Shown here: positions 1-8,625 of the stretch, piece after piece | Position numbering within the stretch: position 1 is the stretch's first letter | Layout: every line of letters starts with the position of its first letter | Assembly: GCF_900187445.1 (NCBI RefSeq) | Contig: NZ_FYEB01000021.1 | Coordinates: 24,480 to 88,479, forward strand | Source of the DNA: Pseudomonas sp. Irchel s3b2 | GTDB taxonomy: Bacteria > Pseudomonadota > Gammaproteobacteria > Pseudomonadales > Pseudomonadaceae | Direction of reading: 5' to 3' | Length of the DNA stretch: 64,000 nt | The notes under the pieces: model-generated | What the model was told of the DNA's origin: nothing | What the model saw: only the letters and a program-made list of their open reading frames with translations | The model's database searches: none | Translations under genes and position numbers: made by a program

Positions 1-1073
1 TCTGCGTCGGTACGCCAAGCAAGAAGAACGGCGACCTGGAACTGAACTACATCGAAGCCGTGTGCCGCGAGATCGGTTTTGTCCTGCGTGACAAAACCAC
101 CCGCCACACCATCGTGGTTCGCAGCACCGTCCTGCCGGGCACCGTGGCAAACGTGGTGATCCCGATCCTCGAAGACTGCTCCGGCAAAAAAGCCGGTGTC
201 GACTTCGGCGTGGCGGTCAACCCTGAGTTCCTGCGTGAAAGCACCGCGATCGCAGACTACGACCAGCCGCCAATGACCGTCATAGGCGAGTTCGACAAGG
301 CCTCGGGCGACGTTCTGCAATCGCTGTACGAAGAACTCGACGCACCGATCATCCGCAAGGACATCGCCGTGGCCGAGATGATCAAGTACACCTGCAACGT
401 ATGGCACGCCGCCAAGGTGACCTTCGCCAACGAAATCGGCAACATCGCCAAGGCTGTCGGCGTCGACGGTCGCGAAGTGATGGACGTGGTCTGCCAGGAC
501 AAGACGCTGAACCTGTCCCAGTACTACATGCGCCCAGGCTTCGCGTTCGGCGGCTCCTGCCTGCCTAAAGACGTCCGCGCCCTGACCTACCGTGCCGGCT
601 CCCTGGACGTGGAAGCACCGCTGCTCAACTCGCTGATGCGCAGTAACGAGTCCCAGGTGCAGAACGCGTTCGACATTGTCTCCAGCCACGACAAACGCAA
701 AGTCGCCCTGCTCGGTCTGAGCTTCAAGGCCGGTACCGACGACCTGCGCGAAAGCCCGCTGGTCGATCTGGCGGAAATGCTGATCGGCAAGGGTTACGAC
801 CTGAGCATCTACGACAGCAACGTCGAATACGCCCGCGTTCACGGTGCGAACAAGGATTACATCGAGTCGAAGATTCCTCACGTCTCGTCCTTGCTCAACG
901 CCGACTTCGACGAAGTGATCAACAACTCCGACGTGATCATCCTCGGCAACCGTGACGAGAAATTCCGCGCCCTGGCTCAGGAAGCGCCACACGGCAAGCA
1001 AGTGATCGACCTGGTTGGCTTCATGTCTCAAGCCACCAGCGTCAGTAAGCGCACCGAAGGTATCTGCTGGTAA
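1..1073 (+). CDS. algD: GDP-mannose 6-dehydrogenase, 5'-truncated by window edge
   Basis: Oxidises GDP-mannose to GDP-mannuronate with two NAD, the committed step of alginate synthesis in the cytoplasm. The reading frame is open from base 3, beginning CVGTPSKKNGDLELNY, so the N-terminal Rossmann region lies upstream of the window and only about the last 356 of the usual ~436 residues are here. The catalytic-cysteine motif FGGSCLPKD of the UDP-glucose/GDP-mannose dehydrogenase family is present, followed by the C-terminal NAD-sugar domain (ALLGLSFKAGTDDLRESP). It is the first gene of the alginate operon that continues rightward; its regulated promoter (AlgU/AlgR/AmrZ in P. aeruginosa) would be outside the window. 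Identity is very secure from sequence plus gene order. Confidence 0.97.
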   Translation, partial: CVGTPSKKNGDLELNYIEAVCREIGFVLRDKTTRHTIVVRSTVLPGTVANVVIPILEDCSGKKAGVDFGVAVNPEFLRESTAIADYDQPPMTVIGEFDKASGDVLQSLYEELDAPIIRKDIAVAEMIKYTCNVWHAAKVTFANEIGNIAKAVGVDGREVMDVVCQDKTLNLSQYYMRPGFAFGGSCLPKDVRALTYRAGSLDVEAPLLNSLMRSNESQVQNAFDIVSSHDKRKVALLGLSFKAGTDDLRESPLVDLAEMLIGKGYDLSIYDSNVEYARVHGANKDYIESKIPHVSSLLNADFDEVINNSDVIILGNRDEKFRALAQEAPHGKQVIDLVGFMSQATSVSKRTEGICW

Positions 1074-1080
1074 CACGCCT

Positions 1081-1187
1081 GTAGGAGCTGTCGAGTGAAA
1101 CGAGGCTGCGATCTTTCCCGGGGCACTTGAGTCCTGAGTGAACCCAAAGACAAAGATCAAAAGATCACAGCCTGCGGCAGCTCCTAC
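1081..1187. repeat. REP-like palindromic element between algD and alg8
   Basis: GTAGGAGCTG at the left end is matched by CAGCTCCTAC at the right end, and inner blocks (GAGGCTGCGATCTTT versus AAAGATCACAGCCTGC) are also roughly complementary. This is the layout of an inverted pair of Pseudomonas REP sequences. It occupies most of the algD-alg8 gap and could form a stable hairpin in the operon transcript. Confidence 0.7.
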
Positions 1188-1295
1188 CGGGATTTCTGGC
1201 GTCATCCAGAGCGGGTGTCGCCAGTTTTCACAGGCCTGCCTTAACCCCATCGGGCCACCCCACAGGCTCGCCCGAGATCGAGACGGATGCAGATT

Positions 1296-2777
1296 ATGCA
1301 CAGGCTAAAGCACGGCCTACTTCAGGCCGCCGGTTGGCTGTTTTATCTAAGTTTACTGATGGGCATCGCCATGGCGCTGCCTGCGTCCACGTTCGACTCC
1401 GAGTCGAAGGACTTCATCTTCCTGATCGGTATCGTCGGTATCTGGCGCTACTCGATGGGTGCCACGCACTTTCTGCGCGGCATGCTGTTTCTGTACGTGG
1501 TCTACCCGCACCTGCGGCGCAAAGTGCGCAAGCTGGGCAAAGCGGCAGACCCGTCCCATGTGTTTCTGATGGTCACCAGTTTTCGTATCGATGCGCTGAC
1601 CACCGCTCAGGTCTACAGCTCGGTAATCCGCGAGGCCATCGACTGCGAACTGCCGACCACCGTGGTCTGCTCCATCGTGGAAATGTCCGATGAGCTGCTG
1701 GTCAAGAGCCTCTGGAAACGCATGAACCCACCGCCACGGGTCAAGCTCGACTTCGTGCGCATTCCCGGCACGGGCAAACGCGATGGCCTGGCTTACGGTT
1801 TCCGCGCCATCTCGCGCCACCTGCCGGACGACCGCGCCGTGGTTGCCGTGATCGATGGCGACACCGTATTGGCCGAAGGCGTCGTGCTCAAGACCGTGCC
1901 GTGGTTCCAGCTGTTCGGCAATGTCGGCGGCCTGACCACCAACGAGTTCTGCGAAGTACGCGGCGGCTACATCATGAGCGAATGGCACAAACTGCGATTC
2001 GCCCAGCGCCACATCAACATGTGCTCGATGGCCCTGTCCAAGCGCGTGTTGACCATGACCGGGCGCATGTCGGTATTCCGCGCCTCCGTGGTCACCAACC
2101 CGGACTTCATCGCCGATGTGGAAAGCGACTCGCTGCAACACTGGCGTCTGGGCCGCTTCAAGTTCCTGACCGGTGACGACAAGTCGAGCTGGTTCAGCCT
2201 GATGCGTCTGGGCTTCGACACGTTCTACGTGCCGGATGCCGCGATCCACACCGTGGAACACCCGCCGGAAAAGAGCTTCATCAAGGCCAGTCGCAAACTG
2301 ATGTTCCGCTGGTACGGCAACAACCTGCGGCAGAACTCCCGCGCCCTGGGCCTGGGGATGAAACGCCTCGGCCTGTTCACGTCGGTGGTGCTGTTCGATC
2401 AGCGCGTGTCGATGTGGACGTCCTTGCTGGGCCTTACCGTAGCGCTCATCGCCACCTTCAAATACGGCCCTGCGTTTCTCCTGGTTTATCTGCTGTGGAT
2501 CGGCATCACCCGCCTGATCCTGACCGTGCTGCTGTCCTGCTCCGGTCACCGGATCGGCCCGGCCTACCCGGCGATTCTCTATTACAACCAGATCGTCGGC
2601 GCGCTGGTGAAGATCTACGTGTTCTTCCGCCTCGATCAACAGTCCTGGACTCGCCAGCCCACTTCTCTGACCCGTGATCTCGCCAGCTTTCAACGTTGGT
2701 TCAACACTTGGTCGTCTCGGACCATGACCTTCTCCGCCGGCAGCATTTTTGTCGCCGTGCTGCTGATGATGGTCTGA
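1296..2777 (+). CDS. alg8: Alginate polymerase, glycosyltransferase subunit
   Basis: Inner-membrane family 2 glycosyltransferase that polymerises GDP-mannuronate into polymannuronate together with Alg44. Hydrophobic segments sit at the N-terminus (about residues 10-60) and in the C-terminal third (about 375-440 and 475-494), bracketing a cytosolic GT domain with VIDGDT (DxD-like), DVESDS and a RKLMFRWYG (QxxRW-like) site. The start at 1296 (MHRLKHGLL) gives 494 residues, as remembered for P. aeruginosa Alg8, and has GAGACGG about nine bases upstream; an in-frame ATG at 1287 abuts that site and is less likely. It is followed 35 bases later by alg44. Confidence 0.95.
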   Translation: MHRLKHGLLQAAGWLFYLSLLMGIAMALPASTFDSESKDFIFLIGIVGIWRYSMGATHFLRGMLFLYVVYPHLRRKVRKLGKAADPSHVFLMVTSFRIDALTTAQVYSSVIREAIDCELPTTVVCSIVEMSDELLVKSLWKRMNPPPRVKLDFVRIPGTGKRDGLAYGFRAISRHLPDDRAVVAVIDGDTVLAEGVVLKTVPWFQLFGNVGGLTTNEFCEVRGGYIMSEWHKLRFAQRHINMCSMALSKRVLTMTGRMSVFRASVVTNPDFIADVESDSLQHWRLGRFKFLTGDDKSSWFSLMRLGFDTFYVPDAAIHTVEHPPEKSFIKASRKLMFRWYGNNLRQNSRALGLGMKRLGLFTSVVLFDQRVSMWTSLLGLTVALIATFKYGPAFLLVYLLWIGITRLILTVLLSCSGHRIGPAYPAILYYNQIVGALVKIYVFFRLDQQSWTRQPTSLTRDLASFQRWFNTWSSRTMTFSAGSIFVAVLLMMV

Positions 2778-2812
2778 CCGAACTCGCCTGAATTAACTAG
2801 GAAATCGCCCAT

Positions 2813-3982
2813 ATGAATACCGCCGTCAACAGCAACGTAGTGCATGAATCCGAAGCCCAGCGCCAACACGCCCGCGTGAAAATCCCGGCCAAGCTGCGTT
2901 TCTTCGGTCCTGACCGGACCCCGGTCGAAGCCCGGGTCATCGACCTTTCCGCTGGCGGCCTGGCGTTCAACGCCGGTCAGCTGCTGCTGAAGGTCGGCGA
3001 TGTGCACAAGGCGCGCCTGCAATTCGTCATCGATAACCTCGGCCTGGCCATGGACGTGGAATTGCAAATCCGCTCCGTCGATCGCCAGACCGGTCGCACC
3101 GGTTGCCAGTTCCAGAACCTGGAACCCCGTGACATTTCCACTCTGCGCCACCTGATCACCTCGCACCTGGCCGGCGACATCGTCAGTGTGGGTGAAATGC
3201 TCGCGACCCTGCAGCGCGACAACTTCACCAAGGCGCGCAAGGTCAAGGATGGGGGCCACGGCATGACCCCGCTCGGCCGTCTGAAAGCGGTGACCTTCAG
3301 CGCCGGTATCTTCGTGGTCGGCCTGGTGGCGTTCGGTTTTATTTTCAAATCGGTGTACGGCATGTACTTCGTCAGCCACGCCCAGGCCGGCCTGGTCAGC
3401 GTGCAGGGCATGAACATCACCATGCCGCGCGACGGCACCGTACAGAGCCTGATCAAGGCTGACGGCGTTGCCGCCAAAGGCGCACCGCTGGCGACCTTCA
3501 GCACCAGCATGCTCGACGTACTCAAGGGCCATCTGGACGAAGGTCAACTGCAACCGTCCAAGGTTGAAGAACTGTTCGGCAAGCAAATGACCGGCACGTT
3601 GACTTCGCCGTGCGATTGCACCGTGTCTCAGCAACTGGTGGCTAACGGTCAGTACGCCAGCAAAGGCGACGTGATCTTCCAACTGGTGCCGCGCAACACC
3701 GAAGCCAACGTTGAAGCCCGCTTCTCCTATCGCCAATTCGGCGATGTGCGTCCTGGCACCACGGTCAGCTTCCAGATTGCCGGTGAAGACCAGACCCGTA
3801 CCGGCAAGATCGTCAGCAGCACCAGCCTGAAAAGCGCCGACCTGTCATCCGACATCCGCGTGCAGATCAAACCTGACGAGCCGCTGGACAGCGCCTTCGC
3901 CGGTCGCCCGGTTGAAGTGAACAGCACCCGTGGCCCGAACCTGAACTGGCTGATCAACAAAGCTATGGCCGTCGGTCTTTAA
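2813..3982 (+). CDS. alg44: Alginate polymerase co-subunit with PilZ c-di-GMP receptor domain
   Basis: Alg44 activates Alg8 on binding c-di-GMP. The N-terminal PilZ domain (about 14-120) shows the full ligand signature: R17 and R21 in QRQHAR and D44/S46 in VIDLSAGG. A single membrane segment follows (about 160-185, AVTFSAGIFVVGLVAFGF), then a periplasmic HlyD-like barrel-sandwich region containing MPRDGTVQSL and a CDC motif (SPCDCTV). Length 389 matches the family. The retained ligand residues argue that polymerisation here is c-di-GMP controlled. It is in the operon between alg8 and algK, with only 15 bases to the chosen algK start. Confidence 0.96.
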   Translation: MNTAVNSNVVHESEAQRQHARVKIPAKLRFFGPDRTPVEARVIDLSAGGLAFNAGQLLLKVGDVHKARLQFVIDNLGLAMDVELQIRSVDRQTGRTGCQFQNLEPRDISTLRHLITSHLAGDIVSVGEMLATLQRDNFTKARKVKDGGHGMTPLGRLKAVTFSAGIFVVGLVAFGFIFKSVYGMYFVSHAQAGLVSVQGMNITMPRDGTVQSLIKADGVAAKGAPLATFSTSMLDVLKGHLDEGQLQPSKVEELFGKQMTGTLTSPCDCTVSQQLVANGQYASKGDVIFQLVPRNTEANVEARFSYRQFGDVRPGTTVSFQIAGEDQTRTGKIVSSTSLKSADLSSDIRVQIKPDEPLDSAFAGRPVEVNSTRGPNLNWLINKAMAVGL

Positions 3983-3997
3983 ACAGAGGACATGCCC

Positions 3998-5515
3998 GTG
4001 ACCATTACAAAAATCCTGAACACACCGCACACCTTGTGGGAGCGGGCTTGCTCGCGAAGGGATCAACACGGTCTGCCTGATGCACCGCAGCGCCTGCTTC
4101 GCGAGCAAGTCGGGATGCCGCACCACCGCTCCCACAAGGGTGCATTCTGTGCACTGGCGTTAGCGGTGGGCCTTAGCGGCTGTGCCGGCCTGCCCGACCA
4201 GCGTCTGGCCAATGAAGCCCTCAAGCGCGGCGACACCACGCTGGCAGCGCAGAACTACCAGCAACTGGCAGACCTGGGTTACAGCGAAGCTCAGGTCGGC
4301 CTGGCCGATCTGCAAGTCGACAGCCGTGACCCGGCGCAAATCAAAAAGGCCGAGGCGACTTACCGCGCCGCGGCCAGCGTCTCGCCGCGGGCTCAGGCTC
4401 GCCTGGGTCGCTTGTTGGTGGCCAAACCCGGCGCCACCGAAGCAGAACACCAGGAAGCCGAAGCACTGTTGAAGAAAGCCGCGGCCAATGGCGAAGGCAA
4501 CACCCTGATCCCGCTGGCGATGCTGTACCTGCAATACCCGCACAGTTTCCCCAACGTCAACGCCCAGCAGCAGATCACCCAATGGCGCGCCGAAGGCAAA
4601 CCGGAAGCGGGTCTGGCGCAAGTGCTGCTCTATCGCACCCAGGGCACGTACGACCAGCACCTGGATGACGTGGAAAAAGTCTGCAAAGCGGCGTTGAACA
4701 CCACCGACATCTGCTACGTCGAACTGGCCACGGTCTATCAGAAACGCGGCCAGCCAGAGCAACAGGCAGAACTGATCAAGCAGATGCAGGCTGGTCACAG
4801 CCGTGGCGTCGTCACTGCGCAACGTGTGGACAGCGTGGCCCGGGTGCTGGGCGATGCAAACCTGGGCAAGACCGACGAGAAAACCGCTCAGTCGCTGCTC
4901 GAAGGCATCGCACCTGGCTACCCGGCGTCCTGGGTCAGCCTCGCGCAATTGCTCTACGACTTCCCTGAACTGGGCGACGTCGACGCCATGATGAAGTACC
5001 TGGACAACGGCCGCGCCGCCGACCAGCCGCGTGCCGAACTGCTGCTGGGCAAGCTCTACTTCGAAGGAAAAATGGTGCCGGCCGATGCCAAAGTCGCCGA
5101 AGAGCACTTCAAGAAAGCTGTCGGCCGTGAAGTCGCCGCCGATTACTACCTCGGCCAGATTTATCGCCGTGGTTTCCTGGGCAAGGTCTATCCGCAGAAA
5201 GCCCTGGATCACCTGCTGACCGCTGCGCGCAACGGCCAGAACAGTGCCGATTTCGCCATCGCCCAATTGTTCTCTCAAGGCAAAGGCACCCGACCCGACC
5301 CGGTCAACGCTTATGTCTTCAGCCAATTGGCCAAGGCTCAAGGCACCCCGCAAGCCAATGAGCTTGCGCAAACACTCGAAGCGCAACTGCCGCCTGACCG
5401 GCTGGCCGAGGCCCAACGCCTGCTCAAACAAGAGCAGGCCATTCGTAGCACCGTGAGTCCGGACACGCTGGAACTGCACGCCCTGCAAGAAGAAGACGGC
5501 GAGGAATCCCTATGA
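3998..5515 (+). CDS. algK: Alginate secretion lipoprotein AlgK with unusual N-terminus
   Basis: Outer-membrane lipoprotein scaffold of Sel1/TPR repeats that helps place AlgE and links to the AlgX/Alg44 complex. The body is typical: lipobox LSGC, then CAGLPDQRLANEALKRG and many short helical repeats to the C-terminus. The oddity is the start. A 108-bp REP inverted pair (4032-4139) is translated in frame between the start and the lipobox, giving an n-region of about 45 residues. The start is set at GTG 3998 because AGAGGA (3985-3990) lies seven bases before it but only one base before ATG 3992. A third in-frame ATG at 4115, inside the REP, would give a compact lipoprotein signal (MPHHRSHKGAFCALALAV) but has no clear ribosome site. 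The stop overlaps the algE ATG. Confidence 0.92.
   Translation: MTITKILNTPHTLWERACSRRDQHGLPDAPQRLLREQVGMPHHRSHKGAFCALALAVGLSGCAGLPDQRLANEALKRGDTTLAAQNYQQLADLGYSEAQVGLADLQVDSRDPAQIKKAEATYRAAASVSPRAQARLGRLLVAKPGATEAEHQEAEALLKKAAANGEGNTLIPLAMLYLQYPHSFPNVNAQQQITQWRAEGKPEAGLAQVLLYRTQGTYDQHLDDVEKVCKAALNTTDICYVELATVYQKRGQPEQQAELIKQMQAGHSRGVVTAQRVDSVARVLGDANLGKTDEKTAQSLLEGIAPGYPASWVSLAQLLYDFPELGDVDAMMKYLDNGRAADQPRAELLLGKLYFEGKMVPADAKVAEEHFKKAVGREVAADYYLGQIYRRGFLGKVYPQKALDHLLTAARNGQNSADFAIAQLFSQGKGTRPDPVNAYVFSQLAKAQGTPQANELAQTLEAQLPPDRLAEAQRLLKQEQAIRSTVSPDTLELHALQEEDGEESL
4032..4139. repeat. REP inverted pair inside the algK coding region
   Basis: The ends CCTTGTGGGAGCGG and CCGCTCCCACAAGG are perfect 14-base inverted copies. 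Inner blocks GCTTGCTCGCGAAGG and CTTCGCGAGCAAG are also complementary, as in other Pseudomonas REP doublets. The element is exactly 108 bases (36 codons) and keeps the algK frame open. The right half has a short extra stretch (TCGGGATGCCGCACCA) between its two blocks. Confidence 0.85.
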
Positions 5516-6999
5516 AGCTCAATCCTTTCGTGAAGGCCGGTATTGGCCTGACATTCGCTCTGCTGTGGTCGTGCCCGACCCTGGCAGCCCTGACCGAAGA
5601 CAAGAACTTCGGCCTCGAAGTCAAAGTTACCGGCCAGTCCGAAGACGACCGTGACCTGGGCACCGCCAGCGGCGGCGACGTTTCCGGTGTTGGCCTCGAC
5701 CTGCGTCCATGGGTATACGGCGAGAGCGGCGCGTGGAGCGCCTACGCCATGGGCCAGGCCGTGACGTCCACCGACATCATCGAAACGGACACCCTGCAAC
5801 AATCCGACAACGACGGTACCCAGACCACCGACAATGGTGATCGCAAAACCAAGAAAAACTACCTGGCGATGCGCGAGTTCTGGGTCGGCTACAGCGGCCT
5901 CACGCCCTACCCTGGCGAGATCCTCAAGCTCGGTCGCCAACGCCTGCGCAACGACGATGGTCAATGGCGCGATACCAACATCGAAGCCCTGAACTGGACC
6001 TTCGACACCACCCTGTTGCGCGCTAACGTCGGTATCGCCGAGCGCTTCAGCGAATACCGCACCGACTTGAAAGAGCTGGCACCCAAAGACAAGGATCGCC
6101 TGCACGTTTTCGGCGACGTGGCCACTCAATGGTCGCCGGGTAACTGGGTCGGCATTCGCGGTCATCACACCCACGATGACGGCAAGCTCGACTACCCGGA
6201 GCCGGGCGTGGCCGGCGATTCGCTGGATAAAAAACAGAACGGCGATATCAGCTGGCTCGGCCTTACCGCCGACAGCGACGCCTACAACTGGCGCAACACC
6301 AACACCGTCAATTACTGGGGCAGCATCACCGGTATGAGCGGCGACACCGACACGGTCAACCCGCTGAACGCCGATGGCACCCGCCCGACCGAAGCCAAAC
6401 GCGGTGAAGACCTCAATGGCTGGGCCACCGATATCGGCCTGCGTTTGCGCCTTGATCCGCAGTGGCAAGTCGGTGCGGCGTATGCCCGTGCCAGCGCCGA
6501 GTACGAACAGACCGGCCTGGAAAGCAATCGCTCGAACTACACCGGTACACGCTCGCGGGTTCACCGTTTCGGCGAAGCCTTCCGTGGCGAAATGAACAAC
6601 ATGCAGACCGCTACCTTGTTCGGCTCGTGGATGCTCAACGACGAATACGACGCCAGTCTGATCTACCACAAGTTCTGGCGCGTCGACGGCAACAAGCCGG
6701 TGGGCAGCAATGGCATCAACGCCGTCGAAAACAACACCGACGACGTGACCGGCGCGATCCTCTCCAGCACCTCGCTGCCGCTGGAAGATGGCAACAAAGA
6801 CCTCGGTCAGGAAATGGACCTGGTCGTCACCAAGTACTTCAAGCAAGGCCTGCTGCCGGCTTCGTTGAGCCAGTCGATCGATGAGCCTTCGGCGCTGGTG
6901 CGGTTCCGTGGCGGTGTGTTCAAGCCTGGCGATGCGTATGGCAAAGAAGTCGACTCCTACATGCACCGCGCGTTTGTCGACGTGGTCTGGCGCTTCTGA
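5512..6999 (+). CDS. algE: Alginate outer-membrane export porin
   Basis: 18-stranded beta-barrel through which alginate leaves the cell. A Sec signal peptide (about 1-25, ending CPTLAA) precedes LTEDKNFGLEVKVTGQSEDD. The rest is amphipathic strand-rich sequence with many Arg/Asp pairs, and the chain ends in VDVVWRF, a typical aromatic C-terminal residue for BAM-assembled barrels. 495 residues matches the family. The start codon overlaps the algK stop (ATGA), so the two are probably translationally coupled. Confidence 0.96.
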   Translation: MKLNPFVKAGIGLTFALLWSCPTLAALTEDKNFGLEVKVTGQSEDDRDLGTASGGDVSGVGLDLRPWVYGESGAWSAYAMGQAVTSTDIIETDTLQQSDNDGTQTTDNGDRKTKKNYLAMREFWVGYSGLTPYPGEILKLGRQRLRNDDGQWRDTNIEALNWTFDTTLLRANVGIAERFSEYRTDLKELAPKDKDRLHVFGDVATQWSPGNWVGIRGHHTHDDGKLDYPEPGVAGDSLDKKQNGDISWLGLTADSDAYNWRNTNTVNYWGSITGMSGDTDTVNPLNADGTRPTEAKRGEDLNGWATDIGLRLRLDPQWQVGAAYARASAEYEQTGLESNRSNYTGTRSRVHRFGEAFRGEMNNMQTATLFGSWMLNDEYDASLIYHKFWRVDGNKPVGSNGINAVENNTDDVTGAILSSTSLPLEDGNKDLGQEMDLVVTKYFKQGLLPASLSQSIDEPSALVRFRGGVFKPGDAYGKEVDSYMHRAFVDVVWRF

Positions 7000-7025
7000 T
7001 GCAAACCGCGAAGGGAGTGCCCGAC

Positions 7026-8615
7026 ATGAACAGTGCCAAGAAAGGCTCGATCAGCCTGCTGGCCGGCGCGCTGCTGCTCGCCAGCGCAGCCGCCTTCGCC
7101 ACCGTCGAACCGGCCAAGCCTGTGCAACAGGGCAAATCGGCGACCATAGCCAAAGGGCTGCAACAGGCCAAGACCTACACCGTCAGCAGCGCGCCAACCG
7201 CGCCGCTGGACCTGGCCAAGCCGAAACTGCCGGACACCTCGGGCTACACCGCCGAAGCCATCGCCGCGAAAATCGTGCGCACCAAGCCCGGCAAAATCAG
7301 CGTGCGCCGGATGATGCAGGAAAACGCCCTGAAGGACTTCATCGGCGGCGACAACAAGATGGCCGAGTGGGTGGTGCGTCAGCATGGCATCCCGCAGGCG
7401 ATCTTCGTCGACGACGGCTACATGAACCTCAAGGACCTGGCGAAGACGGTGCCCAAGCAGTACTTCAGCGAAACCTCGCCGGGCGTGTTCCTGGCGAAGT
7501 TGCCGATCGTGGTGGGTAACAAGGGCATTCTGGAAATCGACAAGCAGACCCAGGAATTGCGCCTGTCCCAAGAGGCCGGTTCGTTCCTGGTCAACGACGG
7601 CCAGCTGTTCGTGCGTGATACCAAAATCACCGGCTGGAGCGAGAAGGCAAACGGCCCGGCGGCCTTCAAGTCGCCCAAGGAGTTCCGTCCGTTCCTGCTG
7701 TCCTGGGGTGGCACCGAGACCTACATCGCCAACAGCAAGATCGCCAGTTTCGGCTACGCCAACAGTAAGTCCTACGGCGTGAGTATTTCCCAATACACGC
7801 CGAACATGGCCAAGGTGCTCAAGCGTCCTGAACCGTCCGGCTGGATCGTCGGCTCCGAGTTCTCGGACATGTGGTACGGCTTCTACTGCTACGAAACCCG
7901 CGACTTCGTGGTCAAGGGCAACACCTACAAAGACAACATCGTCTACGGCATCGACCCGCATGACCGGTCGCATGGCCTGATCATTGCCGACAACACGGTG
8001 TTCGGTACGAAGAAGAAGCACGGGATCATTATTTCCCGAGAGGTCAACGACAGCTTCATCTTCAACAACCGCAGCTACGACAACAAGTTGTCGGGCCTGG
8101 TGATCGACCGTAACAGCGTGAACAACCTGATCGCCTACAACGAGATCTACAAGAACCACACCGATGGCATCACCCTCTATGAGAGTGCCGACAACCTGTT
8201 GTGGGGCAACAAGGTGATCAGCAACAAGCGCCACGGCATCCGTATTCGTAACAGCGTGAACATTCGCCTGTACGAAAACATCTCGATGGCCAACGGCCTG
8301 ACCGGTGTCTACGGGCACATCAAAGACCTGACCGACACCGACCGGGACATCAAGCTCGACCCGTTCGATGCCCAGGTGTCGCTGATCGTGGTCGGCGGTG
8401 AACTGGCCGCCAATGGCAGCGGACCGCTGTCGATCGACTCGCCGCTGAGTGTCGAGTTGTACCGTGTGTCCATGCTCGCGCCGACCAAATCCAGCGGTAT
8501 CAGCTTCTCGGGGATCCTCGGCGAGCGCCAGGATGAAATTCTCGATCTGCTGGTGCGCCAGCAGAAAGCCGTGCTGATCGACCCTGTCGAACGCCAGACC
8601 GAAATGCGGGACTGA
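7026..8615 (+). CDS. algG: Mannuronan C5-epimerase, periplasmic
   Basis: Converts beta-D-mannuronate residues of the polymer to alpha-L-guluronate in the periplasm and protects the chain from AlgL. The right-handed beta-helix (CASH/PbH1 repeats, about 225-430) carries the catalytic motif YGIDPHDRSHG, with the histidine near residue 312 in this numbering. The start at 7026 (MNSAKKGSISLLAG) has AAGGGAG eight bases upstream and opens directly into a signal peptide ending AAAFA. The longer in-frame ATG at 6999 overlaps the algE stop but lacks a site. 529 residues is close to the usual length. Confidence 0.95.
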   Translation: MNSAKKGSISLLAGALLLASAAAFATVEPAKPVQQGKSATIAKGLQQAKTYTVSSAPTAPLDLAKPKLPDTSGYTAEAIAAKIVRTKPGKISVRRMMQENALKDFIGGDNKMAEWVVRQHGIPQAIFVDDGYMNLKDLAKTVPKQYFSETSPGVFLAKLPIVVGNKGILEIDKQTQELRLSQEAGSFLVNDGQLFVRDTKITGWSEKANGPAAFKSPKEFRPFLLSWGGTETYIANSKIASFGYANSKSYGVSISQYTPNMAKVLKRPEPSGWIVGSEFSDMWYGFYCYETRDFVVKGNTYKDNIVYGIDPHDRSHGLIIADNTVFGTKKKHGIIISREVNDSFIFNNRSYDNKLSGLVIDRNSVNNLIAYNEIYKNHTDGITLYESADNLLWGNKVISNKRHGIRIRNSVNIRLYENISMANGLTGVYGHIKDLTDTDRDIKLDPFDAQVSLIVVGGELAANGSGPLSIDSPLSVELYRVSMLAPTKSSGISFSGILGERQDEILDLLVRQQKAVLIDPVERQTEMRD

Positions 8616-8625
8616 GGATAATTTT

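Noticed and set aside
1353..2693. 446-residue antisense frame opposite alg8 (and similar long antisense frames opposite algK, algE, algI, algJ)
   Set aside because: They are Gln/His/Arg/Ala-rich shadows typical of GC-rich genes read on the other strand, with no recognisable domain, and lie fully inside secure alginate genes.
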